From Microbacterium sp. 3J1 (GTDB lineage Bacteria > Actinomycetota > Actinomycetes > Actinomycetales > Microbacteriaceae): a DNA stretch of 64,000 nucleotides. The translations under genes were made by a program, and so were the position numbers. Shown here piece by piece: positions 1-8,742 of the stretch. Within the stretch, counting starts at the first letter, position 1, and the number at the start of each line of letters is the position of its first letter. The stretch covers positions 744,001 through 808,000 of the forward strand of contig NZ_CDWI01000011.1 in the NCBI RefSeq assembly GCF_001049495.1. Direction: 5' to 3'. The notes below the pieces were generated by a model. It saw nothing but the letters and a program-made list of their open reading frames with translations, ran no database searches and had not been told where the DNA came from.

Positions 1-414
1 GCGGAGCGGCTGCCCTCGGTGGATCCCGAGCCGACCGCCCTATTGTTCGATTGCGTGCCGACGGGGATGACCGAGGAGACGCCTGCCGCCTTCGAGCCGT
101 TCTTCGGCTCGGTCACCGAGGCGGAGATCGAAGCCGGACGTGCGCAGATGTCCGACGCGATGAACGAGTTCCTGGTGCGCAAACCCGGGGATGTCCATGA
201 GGTGCTCATCACCCACAACTTCGTGATCTCCTGGTTCGTCCGAGAAGTCCTCGGAGCTCCCGAGTGGCGATGGATGACCCTGAACCAGGCTCACTGCGGT
301 CTGACGATCATCGCGCAGAAGCAGGGGAGACCCTGGACTCTGCTGACGCACAACGACACGGGGCATCTGCCCGTCGAACTGCGCACGGGCATCCCCGACA
401 CGATGCCCGTCTGA
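1..414 (+). CDS. Histidine phosphatase family protein, C-terminal part (truncated by window start)
   Basis: The reading frame is open from base 1, so the N-terminus, including the expected RHG phosphohistidine motif, lies outside the window. The visible 137 residues match the second half of the phosphoglycerate-mutase-like histidine phosphatase fold. The clearest mark is the segment LITHNFVISWFV, where the His is in the place of the second catalytic histidine of the family, followed by a short NQAHCGLTII strand. Substrate cannot be told. It lies 61 bases upstream of dapB in the same direction, but dapB has its own promoter. Family call is fairly safe; function beyond that is unknown. Confidence 0.7.
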   Translation, partial: AERLPSVDPEPTALLFDCVPTGMTEETPAAFEPFFGSVTEAEIEAGRAQMSDAMNEFLVRKPGDVHEVLITHNFVISWFVREVLGAPEWRWMTLNQAHCGLTIIAQKQGRPWTLLTHNDTGHLPVELRTGIPDTMPV

Positions 415-463
415 TTCCCGCGCCGACCGGCCAGCCGCCCCAAGGCGGGGCCTGCGCGGGAAA

Positions 464-469
464 TAGACT
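464..469 (+). promoter_or_regulatory. -10 element TAGACT for leaderless dapB mRNA
   Basis: TAGACT ends six bases before the dapB ATG. This is the spacing expected if transcription starts at the A of the start codon. No Shine-Dalgarno sequence is seen. No clear -35 is visible, which is common in actinobacterial sigma-70 promoters. Confidence 0.55.
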
Positions 470-475
470 GGATCC

Positions 476-1216
476 ATGACCACGCAGGTAGCACTCGTCG
501 GCGGATCCGGGAAGCTCGGCTCCATCATCCACGGAGTGATCGGAGACCTCGACGGATTCGAGGTCACCCGAGTGCTCACCTCACGCAGCGATCTCGGCGA
601 GCTCGACGGTGCCGACCTGGTGATCGACGCGACGACACCGCAGGTCAGCATCGACGTCGTCCGGGCAGCGATCGAGCGCAGGATCAACGTCCTCGTCGCG
701 ACCTCGGGCTGGTCGGCGGAGCGGATCGCGTTTGTCCGACCGCTCGTCGAGGAGGCAGGCACCGGTGCCGTCTTCATCCCGAACTTCTCCCTCGGCTCCG
801 TCCTCGGGTCTGCGCTGGCGGCCGCGGCGGCTCCCTTCTTCGACTCTGCGGAGATCGTCGAGGCGCACCATGAGAAGAAGGTCGACTCGCCGAGCGGCAC
901 AGCCGTGCGCACGGCGGAGCTCATCGCGGCGGCGCGCGCCGACGTGGGACCGGTGAGCGCTCCGCACGCGGACCAGCGCGCGCGCGGTCAGCAGGTGGGC
1001 AGTGTGCCGATCCATTCGCTGCGTCGGCCGGGCGTGATCGCCAAGCAGGAGGTCATCCTCTCCGGTCCCGGCGAGTCGCTGACCTTCACCCACGACACCG
1101 TGGAGCCGGCGCTGGCGTACGCGCCCGGCATCCGTCTCGCCGTCCCTCACGCTGCCCGGGCCGAGGGCGTCGTCATCGGCCTCGAGAGCATGATCGACCT
1201 CGGCCTCCGCTCGTGA
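476..1216 (+). CDS. dapB: 4-hydroxy-tetrahydrodipicolinate reductase DapB
   Basis: DapB reduces the dapA product with NAD(P)H in the cytoplasm, the second committed step to diaminopimelate and lysine. The 246-residue length is normal. The N-terminal Rossmann loop reads GGSGKLGS. The substrate-binding signature HHEKKVDSPSGTA is intact, with its catalytic His and Lys and the SGTA turn. The ATG at 476 is supported by the -10 hexamer just before it. The gene overlaps the next one by the GTGA arrangement, so the two are probably translated together. dapA and dapF lie further along the same strand as separate units. Confidence 0.97.
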   Translation: MTTQVALVGGSGKLGSIIHGVIGDLDGFEVTRVLTSRSDLGELDGADLVIDATTPQVSIDVVRAAIERRINVLVATSGWSAERIAFVRPLVEEAGTGAVFIPNFSLGSVLGSALAAAAAPFFDSAEIVEAHHEKKVDSPSGTAVRTAELIAAARADVGPVSAPHADQRARGQQVGSVPIHSLRRPGVIAKQEVILSGPGESLTFTHDTVEPALAYAPGIRLAVPHAARAEGVVIGLESMIDLGLRS

Positions 1217-1647
1217 TGTCGCGCATCGGCGTCGCTCTCATGGGTGCCGCGCTGCTCGTCTACCTGGCGGTGGCCGTATGGCTCGCCGTGATGTTCTTCG
1301 CCGTCGGCACCGCGGTGTCGATCGGGATGGGTGTCGCGCTGATCGTCCTGGCCCCGGTCGGCGCATGGGCCCTCGTTCGCGAGATGCAGTTCGGGTTCGC
1401 CGCGGATCGCCTGGGGCGACAGCTCGACGGGGAAGGCGGCATGCCCCCGGTCGAGACGGAACTCACCCCGAGCGGACGCGTCGCGCGGTCAGACGCCGAC
1501 GCGCTGATCGCGAGGTACGCGGCTGACGCGGATGCCGCCCCCGACGATTGGCGTGCACGGTACCGCCTCGGTGTGGTCCAGGACGCGTCCGGTCACCGCA
1601 AGGACGCTCGCGCCAGCATCCGCGAAGCGATCCGTCTCGCCCGCTGA
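1213..1647 (+). CDS. Small membrane protein with TPR-like tail
   Basis: This 144-residue protein has two hydrophobic helices at about residues 5-27 and 35-58, a charged linker, and a C-terminal helix pair (around DWRARYRLGVVQDASGH) that looks like a single tetratricopeptide-type repeat. It starts with GTG overlapping the dapB stop, or with the adjacent ATG. The coupling to dapB suggests co-expression but does not show a role in lysine synthesis. I do not recognise a characterised family. Similar small proteins are commonly found next to dapB in Microbacteriaceae; that comparison is from memory and not checked. Confidence 0.7.
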   Translation: MMSRIGVALMGAALLVYLAVAVWLAVMFFAVGTAVSIGMGVALIVLAPVGAWALVREMQFGFAADRLGRQLDGEGGMPPVETELTPSGRVARSDADALIARYAADADAAPDDWRARYRLGVVQDASGHRKDARASIREAIRLAR

Positions 1648-1649
1648 TC

Positions 1650-2075
1650 TCAGGCGAGCGTCGCTTCGAGCGTGATCTCGATGCCGGCCAGGGCCTGAGA
1701 GACCGGGCAGCCGGTCTTCGCATCGTCCGCGATCTCCTGGAACGCTTCCGGCGAGAGTCCCGGCACGGTCGCGTTCACGTTCAGGTGGCTGCCGGTGATC
1801 CCGACCCCGGGCTTGAACGTCACGGAGGCGCTGGTGTTAACGCGCTCGGGAGGCGTGCCGTTCTCGGAGAGCGCGTGGGAGAGCGCCATGCTGAAGCAGG
1901 AGGCGTGCGCCGCGGCGATCAGCTCCTCCGGCGTGGTCGTGGTGTCGCTGCCCTCGCTGCGCGCCTTCCAGTTGATCGGGAAGGTGCCGAGCTTCGAGGA
2001 GGAGAATGCGACGGTTCCCGACCCTTCCGCGAGGGAGCCGGTCCAGGTGGTGGTCGCTTCGCTGGTGACGGTCAT
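1650..2075 (-). CDS. OsmC/Ohr family thiol peroxidase
   Basis: OsmC-type proteins reduce organic hydroperoxides with a pair of cysteines. Here the pair is seen in AHASCFSM (about residue 60) and TGCPVSQ (about residue 122). The 141-residue length fits the family. The start is set by a good Shine-Dalgarno (GGAGGA) ahead of the ATG at 2075, unlike the leaderless neighbours. It faces the upstream gene convergently with a 2-base gap. Subfamily (OsmC rather than Ohr) is inferred from the HASCFSMALSHAL helix. It heads no operon, since the genes further left on this strand end before it. Confidence 0.9.
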   Translation of the reverse strand: MTVTSEATTTWTGSLAEGSGTVAFSSSKLGTFPINWKARSEGSDTTTTPEELIAAAHASCFSMALSHALSENGTPPERVNTSASVTFKPGVGITGSHLNVNATVPGLSPEAFQEIADDAKTGCPVSQALAGIEITLEATLA

Positions 2076-2162
2076 GATTCCTCCGGTTCTCCACGCGCCG
2101 CTCGGTGTGCGGACCGCATCTGCGGCCAGCCTAGCGAGCGGGTGCCTCGCGCGGAACCGTAC

Positions 2163-2732
2163 TCAGGCGGCGGATGCGGGACGACCGAGGAGGCCCGCGC
2201 GCTGCAGGAGGAGATAGATCTGGCATCCGAGGCAGAAGGCGAACGTCGCGTTGAGGAAGGCGGCGACGAAGGCGGCGGCCGTCGCGACGGGCAGGGCCCA
2301 CGGCACACCGAGCAGGTGCAGGGCGAGGCCGACACCGACCACGACGAGTCCGACGCCCTGAGCGAAGCGCGGCGGGCGAGGATCCTCCAGCTCCGTCGGC
2401 GGGGCGAGGTGCGGCCGCACGAACCGACGGAAGATGACGCCCCAGGGTGCGGTGCTCGGCGAGACGACGCTCCACAGGAAGAGCAATGCGATCACGACCG
2501 TGAACAGGAAGCCGGGGTCTTGGGCCCGCTGGAGCGGTGATGCGGCGGCGACGGCGGACCCTTCGGCGACGATGAATCCCGACCGTGCCAGCGGCTGGTA
2601 GGCGAACCAGCCGTAGGACATCGCCGTCGAGATGCCGGTCAGAGCGAGGAAGGTGGCTGCGAGGAGCAGGACGGACGTGATCGTCGCGGCGAATCGCGGA
2701 CCACGGGGGTCGATTCCGGCGGGTGTGCTCAT
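2163..2732 (-). CDS. DUF4395 family membrane protein
   Basis: The 189-residue protein has four hydrophobic segments (about residues 16-38, 72-92, 122-140 and 143-168). It includes the motif FCLGCQIY with two cysteines two residues apart near the end of the last helix. DUF4395 proteins share this arrangement. Their function is unknown, but the paired cysteines and the thioredoxin-like gene directly upstream (21 bases away) suggest membrane thiol chemistry or sulfur handling. The ATG at 2732 has no obvious strong ribosome site; translation probably follows from the upstream gene's transcript. Confidence 0.8.
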   Translation of the reverse strand: MSTPAGIDPRGPRFAATITSVLLLAATFLALTGISTAMSYGWFAYQPLARSGFIVAEGSAVAAASPLQRAQDPGFLFTVVIALLFLWSVVSPSTAPWGVIFRRFVRPHLAPPTELEDPRPPRFAQGVGLVVVGVGLALHLLGVPWALPVATAAAFVAAFLNATFAFCLGCQIYLLLQRAGLLGRPASAA

Positions 2733-2753
2733 GTCTGCTCCGTTCGGTCCGCC

Positions 2754-3167
2754 TCAGACGGCGGCGAGGGCCTCGGTCAGGGCATCCTGCTGCGGGACGC
2801 CGTGGAATCTCGCGCGCACCGCCCCGTCGCGATCGACGACGAAGGTGGTCGGGGTCTGGATCACTCGATAGCGGGCGGAGAGGTCGGGACGACGCGTGAG
2901 GTCGATCTCGACGTGTCGCACTCCGTCGATCCCCGCTGCGTGCGATGTGAGCACGCGGCGCACCTGCGGGCAGCGCGCGCACATCTCGGTGCTGAACTGC
3001 ACCAGCGTGGCCCGGGAGCCGAGCGGCGCGCCCGCGGCGTCAGCCGTGTCGAACCGCAGGTGACCCGCGCTGCGCCGACGGCCGTCGCGCTTTCTGAGCA
3101 GCAGCCCGATCGCGACCGTGAGCGCGAGAAGCGCGGCGGCGATGGCCAGGGCGACAGCGGGCGACAT
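2754..3167 (-). CDS. Membrane-anchored thioredoxin-like protein
   Basis: A single N-terminal hydrophobic helix (about residues 4-23) is followed by a short basic stretch and a thioredoxin fold. The redox motif is CARC (in EMCARCPQV), not the usual CGPC. The cis-proline loop is visible in IQTPTTFVV. The orientation of the helix would place the domain outside or inside depending on topology, which I cannot settle; the basic stretch after the helix favours a cytoplasmic domain. It is the first gene of a leftward pair with the DUF4395 gene, and its promoter spacing indicates a leaderless mRNA. Confidence 0.85.
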   Translation of the reverse strand: MSPAVALAIAAALLALTVAIGLLLRKRDGRRRSAGHLRFDTADAAGAPLGSRATLVQFSTEMCARCPQVRRVLTSHAAGIDGVRHVEIDLTRRPDLSARYRVIQTPTTFVVDRDGAVRARFHGVPQQDALTEALAAV

Positions 3168-3173
3168 GGATAG

Positions 3174-3179
3174 AGAGTA
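3174..3179 (-). promoter_or_regulatory. -10 element TACTCT for the thioredoxin-like gene
   Basis: On the minus strand TACTCT ends six bases before the ATG at 3167, the spacing expected for a leaderless transcript. The thyA promoter lies divergently about 70 bases away. Confidence 0.5.
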
Positions 3180-3249
3180 CGTCGCTGTGTGGGGGCGGAA
3201 GGTCGATGTGTCGGAGCATGACGATCGGCCGGATGCGGCGGTGGGCGGG

Positions 3250-3255
3250 TAGTCT
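3250..3255 (+). promoter_or_regulatory. -10 element TAGTCT for thyA
   Basis: TAGTCT ends seven bases before the chosen thyA ATG at 3263. This supports a leaderless start and argues against the upstream in-frame codons at 3206 and 3227. Confidence 0.5.
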
Positions 3256-3262
3256 TGCTGGC

Positions 3263-4072
3263 ATGAGCGAAGCCGTCCCGACGCCGTACGAAGACCTGCT
3301 CCGTGACGTGCTGGAGACCGGCACGCACAAGTCGGATCGCACCGGCACCGGGACCACGAGCGTCTTCGGTCGGCAGATCCGCTTCGACCTCGCCCAGGGA
3401 TTCCCCCTCGTGACGACCAAGCGCGTGCATTTCAAGTCCATCGCCTACGAACTGCTCTGGTTCCTTCGTGGTGACTCGAACGTCCGCTGGCTCCAGGAGA
3501 ACGGGGTCACGATCTGGGACGAATGGGCCGACGAGTCCGGTGACCTCGGTCCGGTGTACGGCGTGCAGTGGCGCTCGTGGCCGACTCCGGACGGGGACAG
3601 CATCGATCAGCTCTCCGACGTCATCGAGCAGATCCGGCGGTCGCCGGACTCCCGTCGCCTCATCGTCTCGGCCTGGAACCCGGCCGACATCCCGGACATG
3701 GCACTCGCGCCGTGTCACGCGCTCTTCCAGTTCTACGTCGCAGACGGCAGGCTCTCGTGCCAGCTCTACCAGCGGAGCGCGGACCTCTTCCTCGGCGTAC
3801 CCTTCAACATCGCGTCCTACGCCCTGCTCACCCTCATGGTGGCGCAGCAGGTCGGTCTCGAGCCCGGGGACTTCGTGTGGACGGGCGGCGACTGCCACAT
3901 CTACGACAACCACGTCGATCAGGTCCGCGAGCAGCTGACGCGGGAGGCGTACCCGTATCCGACGCTGCGCTTCGCGCGCACGCCCGAGTCGATCCTCGAC
4001 TACCGCTACGAGGACTTCGTCGTCGAGGACTACCAGCACCACGCGCCGATCAGGGCGGCGGTGGCGGTATGA
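3263..4072 (+). CDS. thyA: Thymidylate synthase ThyA
   Basis: ThyA methylates dUMP to dTMP using methylene-tetrahydrofolate. The 269-residue protein has the catalytic cysteine at about residue 151 in [12 protein letters not shown]. It also has the dUMP-binding QRSADLFLG segment and the [12 protein letters not shown] motif. The start at 3263 gives the usual N-terminus and lies just after the -10 hexamer. An upstream in-frame codon at 3206 would add 19 residues not expected in the family. It overlaps folA by ATGA, the common pairing, because dihydrofolate made by ThyA must be reduced by FolA. Confidence 0.98.
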   Translation: MSEAVPTPYEDLLRDVLETGTHKSDRTGTGTTSVFGRQIRFDLAQGFPLVTTKRVHFKSIAYELLWFLRGDSNVRWLQENGVTIWDEWADESGDLGPVYGVQWRSWPTPDGDSIDQLSDVIEQIRRSPDSRRLIVSAWNPADIPDMALAPCHALFQFYVADGRLSCQLYQRSADLFLGVPFNIASYALLTLMVAQQVGLEPGDFVWTGGDCHIYDNHVDQVREQLTREAYPYPTLRFARTPESILDYRYEDFVVEDYQHHAPIRAAVAV

Positions 4073-4545
4073 CGTGGGTGGGTCTCGTGTGGGCTGAGGC
4101 GCGCGGGGGCGTGATCGGCGCCGACGGTGGCATGCCCTGGTACGTGCCCGAGGATCTCTCCCATTTCAAGGAGGTCACGCTCGGCGCACCCGTCATCATG
4201 GGGCGCAAGACGTGGGACTCGTTGCCCGAGCGGTTCCGCCCTCTCCCCGACAGGGAGAACATCGTCATCACCCGCCGACAGGACTGGGCCGCCGACGGCG
4301 CTCGTCGCGCCTCGACGGTCACGGACGCCGTCCGCGGACATGAGAAGGTCTGGATCATCGGCGGAGCGGAGATCTTCCGGCAGGTGATCGCCGACGCCGA
4401 CCGGCTCGAGGTGACCGAGATCGACCTCGAGGTCGACGGCGACGCCTACGCTCCGTCGACGGAAGGATGGCGCCTCGTGGACACGGGGGAGTGGCAGACA
4501 TCTCGCACGGGCATCCGCTATCGATTCCTCGGATACGAGCGCTGA
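4069..4545 (+). CDS. folA: Dihydrofolate reductase
   Basis: The enzyme reduces dihydrofolate to tetrahydrofolate with NADPH. The 158-residue protein shows the family marks in order: IGADGGMPW near the N-terminus, the NADPH-binding [11 protein letters not shown], then WIIGGAEIF and the C-terminal strand pair. The N-terminus reads [11 protein letters not shown]. The start codon overlaps the thyA stop (ATGA), so it is translationally coupled. The downstream SDR gene overlaps in turn, which makes a three-gene operon thyA-folA-SDR. Confidence 0.97.
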   Translation: MTWVGLVWAEARGGVIGADGGMPWYVPEDLSHFKEVTLGAPVIMGRKTWDSLPERFRPLPDRENIVITRRQDWAADGARRASTVTDAVRGHEKVWIIGGAEIFRQVIADADRLEVTEIDLEVDGDAYAPSTEGWRLVDTGEWQTSRTGIRYRFLGYER

Positions 4546-5306
4546 TGCCCACCGCACTCATCACCGGAGCCAGTGCCGGACTCGGCGCCGAGTTCGCACG
4601 CCAGCTCGCACGACGTCGCGCGGACCTCGTGCTCGTCGCGCGTTCGGAACAGCACCTCTCGGAGATCGCGGCCGACATCCGCAGCGAGTACGGGGTCGCG
4701 GTCGAGACCATCGCCGCAGACCTCTCCGACGAGGGTGAGGTGGAGCGCGTCGCGGCTCGCCTGCGGGACCTCTCGGATCCGATCGACCTCCTGATCAACA
4801 ACGCCGGGTTCGGCCTGCCGCTGCAGTTCGCCGACAATGACATCGATGACGAGGTACGCCACCTCCGGCTGCACGTCGAGGCATCCATGCGGCTCATGCA
4901 CGCCGCGCTGTCATCGATGCGCGGCCGCGGCGGCCGCATCATCAACGTCGCGTCGGTCGCCGGCTTCATCTCGCGATCCACCTATTCGGCATGCAAGAGC
5001 TGGCTGATCGGTTTCAGCCGCTGGGCGAACACCGAGTACGCCGCCGACGGCGTCAGCGTCACCGCGGTCTGCCCGGGCTTCACCCACACGAGCTTCCACG
5101 AGCGCATGGGGTTGGCGCCGGGACAGGAGGGGGTTCCCGCCTTCATGTGGCTCGACGCCTCCGCCGTCGTCCGAGAGGGTCTCCGTGACGCCGCACGAGG
5201 CCGCGCAGTGTCGGTGCCCTCGATCCGCTACAAGGCTCTGGTCCTGCTCGCCGGACTTCTGCCCAGCTCGCTCACGTCGCGCATCGCACGGCGCGGCAGG
5301 GTGTGA
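4545..5306 (+). CDS. Short-chain dehydrogenase/reductase
   Basis: The 253-residue protein is a classical SDR. It has the nucleotide-binding TGASAGLGAEFA at residues 7-18, NNAG in the middle, and the catalytic Tyr and Lys in STYSACK. The arginine pair in the first loop (VARSEQHLSE) suggests NADP(H) preference. Substrate is unknown; related proteins are annotated as general oxidoreductases. It starts at the ATG overlapping the folA stop (TGATG), so it is probably made from the thyA transcript. A longer in-frame start inside folA is not needed. Confidence 0.9.
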   Translation: MPTALITGASAGLGAEFARQLARRRADLVLVARSEQHLSEIAADIRSEYGVAVETIAADLSDEGEVERVAARLRDLSDPIDLLINNAGFGLPLQFADNDIDDEVRHLRLHVEASMRLMHAALSSMRGRGGRIINVASVAGFISRSTYSACKSWLIGFSRWANTEYAADGVSVTAVCPGFTHTSFHERMGLAPGQEGVPAFMWLDASAVVREGLRDAARGRAVSVPSIRYKALVLLAGLLPSSLTSRIARRGRV

Positions 5307-5321
5307 GTCACGACGGGATGG

Positions 5322-5864
5322 TCAGCGGAATCTGCCGAGCCTGATGCCGGCGTACGCGACCGCGGCGATCGTCTCGCCGTCGCTGATCCGGCCGTCCGCG
5401 ATCATGTCGAGGACCTCGGGGAGCGGAACCCAGAGCACGTCGTCGATGCCCTCCTCATGCTGCGACCGGACGTCGGCTCCCGCGGCGGGACGAGCGCCTC
5501 GTGCCAGGAAGACATGCTCGGGTGCCTCGGCGATGCCGTTGAGCGCGTTCATCGTGCCGAGATGCGTCCACTCCTCGGCCTCGAACCCCGTCTCCTCGAG
5601 CAGCTCACGGTGTGCCGCCACGAGCGGGTCCTCGCCATCGGTCCCGCCGGCGGGCACCTCGAGTGACGCTCCGGTGGTGTACCTCTCGAGCGCGACGAGA
5701 CCGACGCGGTCCTCCGAGTCCAGTGCGATCACGAAGACCGCGGGGTTCCTCATCGACACGACGCCGTAGATGCCGTCGCCACCGGGACCGGTGACGGTGT
5801 CCTCTCGCACAGATATCCACGGGTTCTCGTACACGGTCGTCGATTCTCGTGTGATCCATGCCAT
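5322..5864 (-). CDS. NUDIX hydrolase (ADP-ribose pyrophosphatase-like)
   Basis: The protein of about 180 residues has the Nudix helix EDPLVAAHRELLEETGF with the metal-binding REXXEE core, after a strand EVPAGG typical of ADP-ribose pyrophosphatases. The loop before the helix is one residue shorter than the standard box. The ATG at 5864 was chosen over the longer form at 5885 because a TAGGCT hexamer sits seven bases upstream. Its likely role is hydrolysis of ADP-ribose or similar nucleotide sugars; the substrate is not proven. It is transcribed against the SDR gene, with 15 bases between the stops. Confidence 0.9.
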   Translation of the reverse strand: MAWITRESTTVYENPWISVREDTVTGPGGDGIYGVVSMRNPAVFVIALDSEDRVGLVALERYTTGASLEVPAGGTDGEDPLVAAHRELLEETGFEAEEWTHLGTMNALNGIAEAPEHVFLARGARPAAGADVRSQHEEGIDDVLWVPLPEVLDMIADGRISDGETIAAVAYAGIRLGRFR

Positions 5865-5871
5865 GGATGCG

Positions 5872-5877
5872 AGCCTA
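5872..5877 (-). promoter_or_regulatory. -10 element TAGGCT for the NUDIX gene
   Basis: On the minus strand TAGGCT ends seven bases before the ATG at 5864 and so helps decide that start. The dapA promoter is divergent, about 50 bases away. Confidence 0.5.
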
Positions 5878-5923
5878 AACGTCATCAGCCCGGCCGCGTC
5901 TGCGTGAGCGGCATCCGACCCGA

Positions 5924-5929
5924 TACGCT
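5924..5929 (+). promoter_or_regulatory. -10 element TACGCT for dapA
   Basis: TACGCT ends six bases before the dapA ATG, consistent with leaderless transcription. No Shine-Dalgarno is present between them. Confidence 0.5.
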
Positions 5930-5935
5930 GGGTGC

Positions 5936-6913
5936 ATGACGCACTCGGGCAACCCCTTCGGACAGGTTCTCGTCGCGCTCGTCACTCCGATGACGGCCGA
6001 TGGCGAAGTCGACTGGCCCGCCGTCGAGAAGCATATCGATGACGTCATCACCGCGGGTGCCGACGGAATCGTCGTGACCGGAACGACCGGCGAGACCTCG
6101 ACGTTGACGGACCCCGAGAAGCTCAAGCTCGTGGAGGTCGGCAAGTCCGTCTCCGCCGGGCGGGCGAAGATCATCACCGGCGGCGGGTCCAACGAGACCG
6201 CCCACGCGATCGAGCTCTACAAGGCCAGCGAGAAGGCCGGCGCCGACGGCATCATGATCGTCACGCCGTACTACAACAAGCCCACGCAGGCCGGCATCCT
6301 CACGCACTTCCGCCTGGTCGCAGACGCGACGGATCTGCCCGTCATCCTCTACGACATTCCCGGTCGCACCGGAGTGCCGATCAAGTACGAGACGATCCTG
6401 CGCCTGGCCAAGCACCCGAACATCCTCGCTGTGAAGGACGCCAAGGGCGACTTCTCCGAGGTGAGTCGCGTGCTCAACCAGACCGATCTCATGTACTTCT
6501 CCGGCGATGACGCCAACGTGCTGCCGCACCTGGCGATCGGCGCCTCGGGGCTGATCGGCGTCACGGCGAACATCGCGGCGACGCCGTATCGTACGATCAT
6601 CGACGCGGTGAACCGCGGCGATCTCGCGACCGCCACCGCTGAGCACCGGCGCCTCGAGCCGCTCGTGCGCGCCGTGATGACGCACGTGCCCGGCACGGTG
6701 GCCGCGAAATACATCCTGCACGGACTCGGGCGCATCTCGAGTCCTCGTGTGCGTCTGCCCCTCGTCGGCCCGGAAGAGTGGGAGGCCGCCCTGATCGAGG
6801 ACGAGCTCGATCTCGTCGAGGGCGTGCCGGGGGCCGACTTCTCCAACTTCCGCCCCGACCGCAATGCGGCCGCGGGCGGTGCCCTGCCCAAGGTGCACGG
6901 CACGACACGCTGA
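5936..6913 (+). CDS. dapA: 4-hydroxy-tetrahydrodipicolinate synthase DapA
   Basis: DapA condenses pyruvate with aspartate semialdehyde, the first committed step to diaminopimelate. The 325-residue protein has GTTGETSTL near residue 44 and the catalytic tyrosine in LYDIPGRTG. The Schiff-base lysine is at about residue 167 in AVKDAKGD. The C-terminal tail of about 25 residues after the barrel is usual in Actinobacteria. It has its own leaderless promoter and is followed 68 bases later by the RNase J gene, a neighbour pair common in this phylum. Confidence 0.98.
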   Translation: MTHSGNPFGQVLVALVTPMTADGEVDWPAVEKHIDDVITAGADGIVVTGTTGETSTLTDPEKLKLVEVGKSVSAGRAKIITGGGSNETAHAIELYKASEKAGADGIMIVTPYYNKPTQAGILTHFRLVADATDLPVILYDIPGRTGVPIKYETILRLAKHPNILAVKDAKGDFSEVSRVLNQTDLMYFSGDDANVLPHLAIGASGLIGVTANIAATPYRTIIDAVNRGDLATATAEHRRLEPLVRAVMTHVPGTVAAKYILHGLGRISSPRVRLPLVGPEEWEAALIEDELDLVEGVPGADFSNFRPDRNAAAGGALPKVHGTTR

Positions 6914-6981
6914 GACCGGTCGCGCTGAGTCGCGTCACCATGAACGAACGGACGCGTGGAGTGTCCGACAGAGGAGACCGC

Positions 6982-8658
6982 ATGTCCATCCCACTCGCAG
7001 ATCCCGCCCCGCTCGAACAGGGGACGCTGCGCGTCATCCCGGTCGGCGGCCTCGGCGAGATCGGCCGCAACATGACCATGTTCGAGTTCGACGGGAAGAT
7101 CCTGATCGTCGACTGCGGCGTCCTCTTCCCCGAAGAGCATCAGCCTGGTGTCGACCTGATCCTCCCCGACTTCGAGCCGATCAAGAACCGGCTCGACGAC
7201 ATCGTCGGCGTCGTGCTGACCCACGGGCACGAGGACCACATCGGCGCGGTGCCGTACCTCCTGCGTCTCAAGAGCGACATCCCCCTGATCGGGTCCGGGC
7301 TGACCCTGGCGCTCGTCGAGGCGAAGCTCAAGGAGCACCGGATCAAGGCGTTCACGCTCACGGTGGTCGAGGGGCAGCAGGAGCGCGTCGGACCGTTCGA
7401 CCTCGAGTTCGTCGCGGTGAACCACTCCATCCCGGATGCTCTCGCCGTCGCCATCCGCACGCCGGCGGGCATGGCACTCGCCACGGGCGACTTCAAGATG
7501 GACCAGTTGCCGCTGGATGGCCGGATCACCGACCTGCGCGCGTTCTCGCGCCTCGGCGAGGAGGGAGTGGACCTGTTCCTGGTCGACTCCACCAACGCCG
7601 ACGTGCCGGGGTTCACGCCCACCGAGCGTTCGATCGGGCCGGTGCTGGATCAGGTGATCGGCAAGGCACCGCGCCGCGTCATCGTCGCCAGCTTCTCGAG
7701 CCACGTCCACCGTGTCCAGCAGGTCATCGACGCCGCCCACGCGCACGGGCGCCGCGTGGCGTTCCTCGGACGCAGCATGGTCCGCAACATGACGATCGCG
7801 GAGCAGCTCGGGTATCTCAAGGTGCCCGCCGGCGTCCTCATCGACTACAAGAAGGCGCGCGACCTGCCCGACGACCAGATCGTCTACATGTCGACCGGTT
7901 CGCAGGGCGAGCCGATGGCCGTGCTCAGCCGCATGGCGAACCTCGACCACGCGATCGAGGTGAGCGAAGGCGATACCGTGATCCTCGCCTCCAGCCTCAT
8001 CCCCGGCAACGAGAACGCGGTGTACCGGGTGATCGACGGGCTGACGAAGCTGGGGGCCCACGTGGTGCACAAGGCCAACGCCCGCGTTCATGTGTCGGGC
8101 CACGCCGCCGCCGGAGAGCTGCTCTACTGCTACAACATCCTCAAGCCCCGCAATGTCCTGCCGGTGCACGGCGAGTACCGCCACCTGATGGCGAACGCCA
8201 AGCTCGCCCAGGACACGGGAATCCCTGAGGAGCGCACGATCATCGCCTCGAACGGCACCGTGATCGACCTCAAGGACGGCGTCGCGCGGATCGCCGGCCA
8301 GCTCGACCTCGGCTTCGTCTACGTCGACGGCTCGAGTGTGGGCGCGATCACCGACGCCGACCTCAAGGACCGCCGGATCCTCGGCGAAGAGGGCTTCGTC
8401 TCCGTGATCGTGGTGGTGGATGCCGCGACGGGCCGCATCATCTCCGGACCGGAGATCCACGCGCGGGGTATCGCCGAGGACGACGCCGTCTTCGATGATG
8501 TGGCACCGAAGATCATCGCAGCGCTCAAGGAGGCATCCGGCAACGGAGTCCGCGACACGCACGCGCTGTCGCAGGTGGTGCGCCGCACGATCGGTCGATG
8601 GGTCAACCAGAAGCTCCGCCGTCGGCCGATGATCGTGCCGCTGGTCATCGAGGCCTGA
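6982..8658 (+). CDS. rnj: Ribonuclease J
   Basis: RNase J is a metallo-beta-lactamase/beta-CASP nuclease that matures and degrades RNA with both endo- and 5'-exonuclease activity. The metal site HGHEDH is at about residues 81-86. The beta-CASP region follows (SSHVHRVQQ, then HVSGHAAAGEL), and HGEYRHL precedes the C-terminal domain. Length is 558 residues, in the family range. The start at 6982 is supported by the purine-rich GAGGAGA 5-11 bases upstream. Alternative upstream starts inside dapA have no support. It is probably co-transcribed with dapA. Confidence 0.97.
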   Translation: MSIPLADPAPLEQGTLRVIPVGGLGEIGRNMTMFEFDGKILIVDCGVLFPEEHQPGVDLILPDFEPIKNRLDDIVGVVLTHGHEDHIGAVPYLLRLKSDIPLIGSGLTLALVEAKLKEHRIKAFTLTVVEGQQERVGPFDLEFVAVNHSIPDALAVAIRTPAGMALATGDFKMDQLPLDGRITDLRAFSRLGEEGVDLFLVDSTNADVPGFTPTERSIGPVLDQVIGKAPRRVIVASFSSHVHRVQQVIDAAHAHGRRVAFLGRSMVRNMTIAEQLGYLKVPAGVLIDYKKARDLPDDQIVYMSTGSQGEPMAVLSRMANLDHAIEVSEGDTVILASSLIPGNENAVYRVIDGLTKLGAHVVHKANARVHVSGHAAAGELLYCYNILKPRNVLPVHGEYRHLMANAKLAQDTGIPEERTIIASNGTVIDLKDGVARIAGQLDLGFVYVDGSSVGAITDADLKDRRILGEEGFVSVIVVVDAATGRIISGPEIHARGIAEDDAVFDDVAPKIIAALKEASGNGVRDTHALSQVVRRTIGRWVNQKLRRRPMIVPLVIEA

Positions 8659-8681
8659 TCCCGTCGGCCCGATCGAGGGCG

Positions 8682-8715
8682 ATCACCCCGGAATGCCGCG
8701 TCATTGCGGGGTGAT
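8682..8715 (+). terminator. Hairpin after RNase J gene
   Basis: A nine-base inverted repeat (ATCACCCCG and its complement) with a 16-base loop follows the rnj stop by 23 bases. There is no T-run, so it is either a weak intrinsic terminator of the sort found in high-GC genomes or an RNA 3' end structure. It lies just before the ftsK promoter. Confidence 0.4.
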
Positions 8716-8730
8716 GTCGGCTGCTGGCCG

Positions 8731-8736
8731 TAACGT
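8731..8736 (+). promoter_or_regulatory. -10 element TAACGT for ftsK
   Basis: TAACGT ends six bases before the ftsK ATG. This is another case of leaderless spacing. Confidence 0.5.
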
Positions 8737-8742
8737 GAGAGC

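Noticed and set aside
6349..8562. Very long minus-strand open frame opposite dapA and RNase J
   Set aside because: It is a shadow produced by high GC in the third codon position of well-supported genes on the plus strand.
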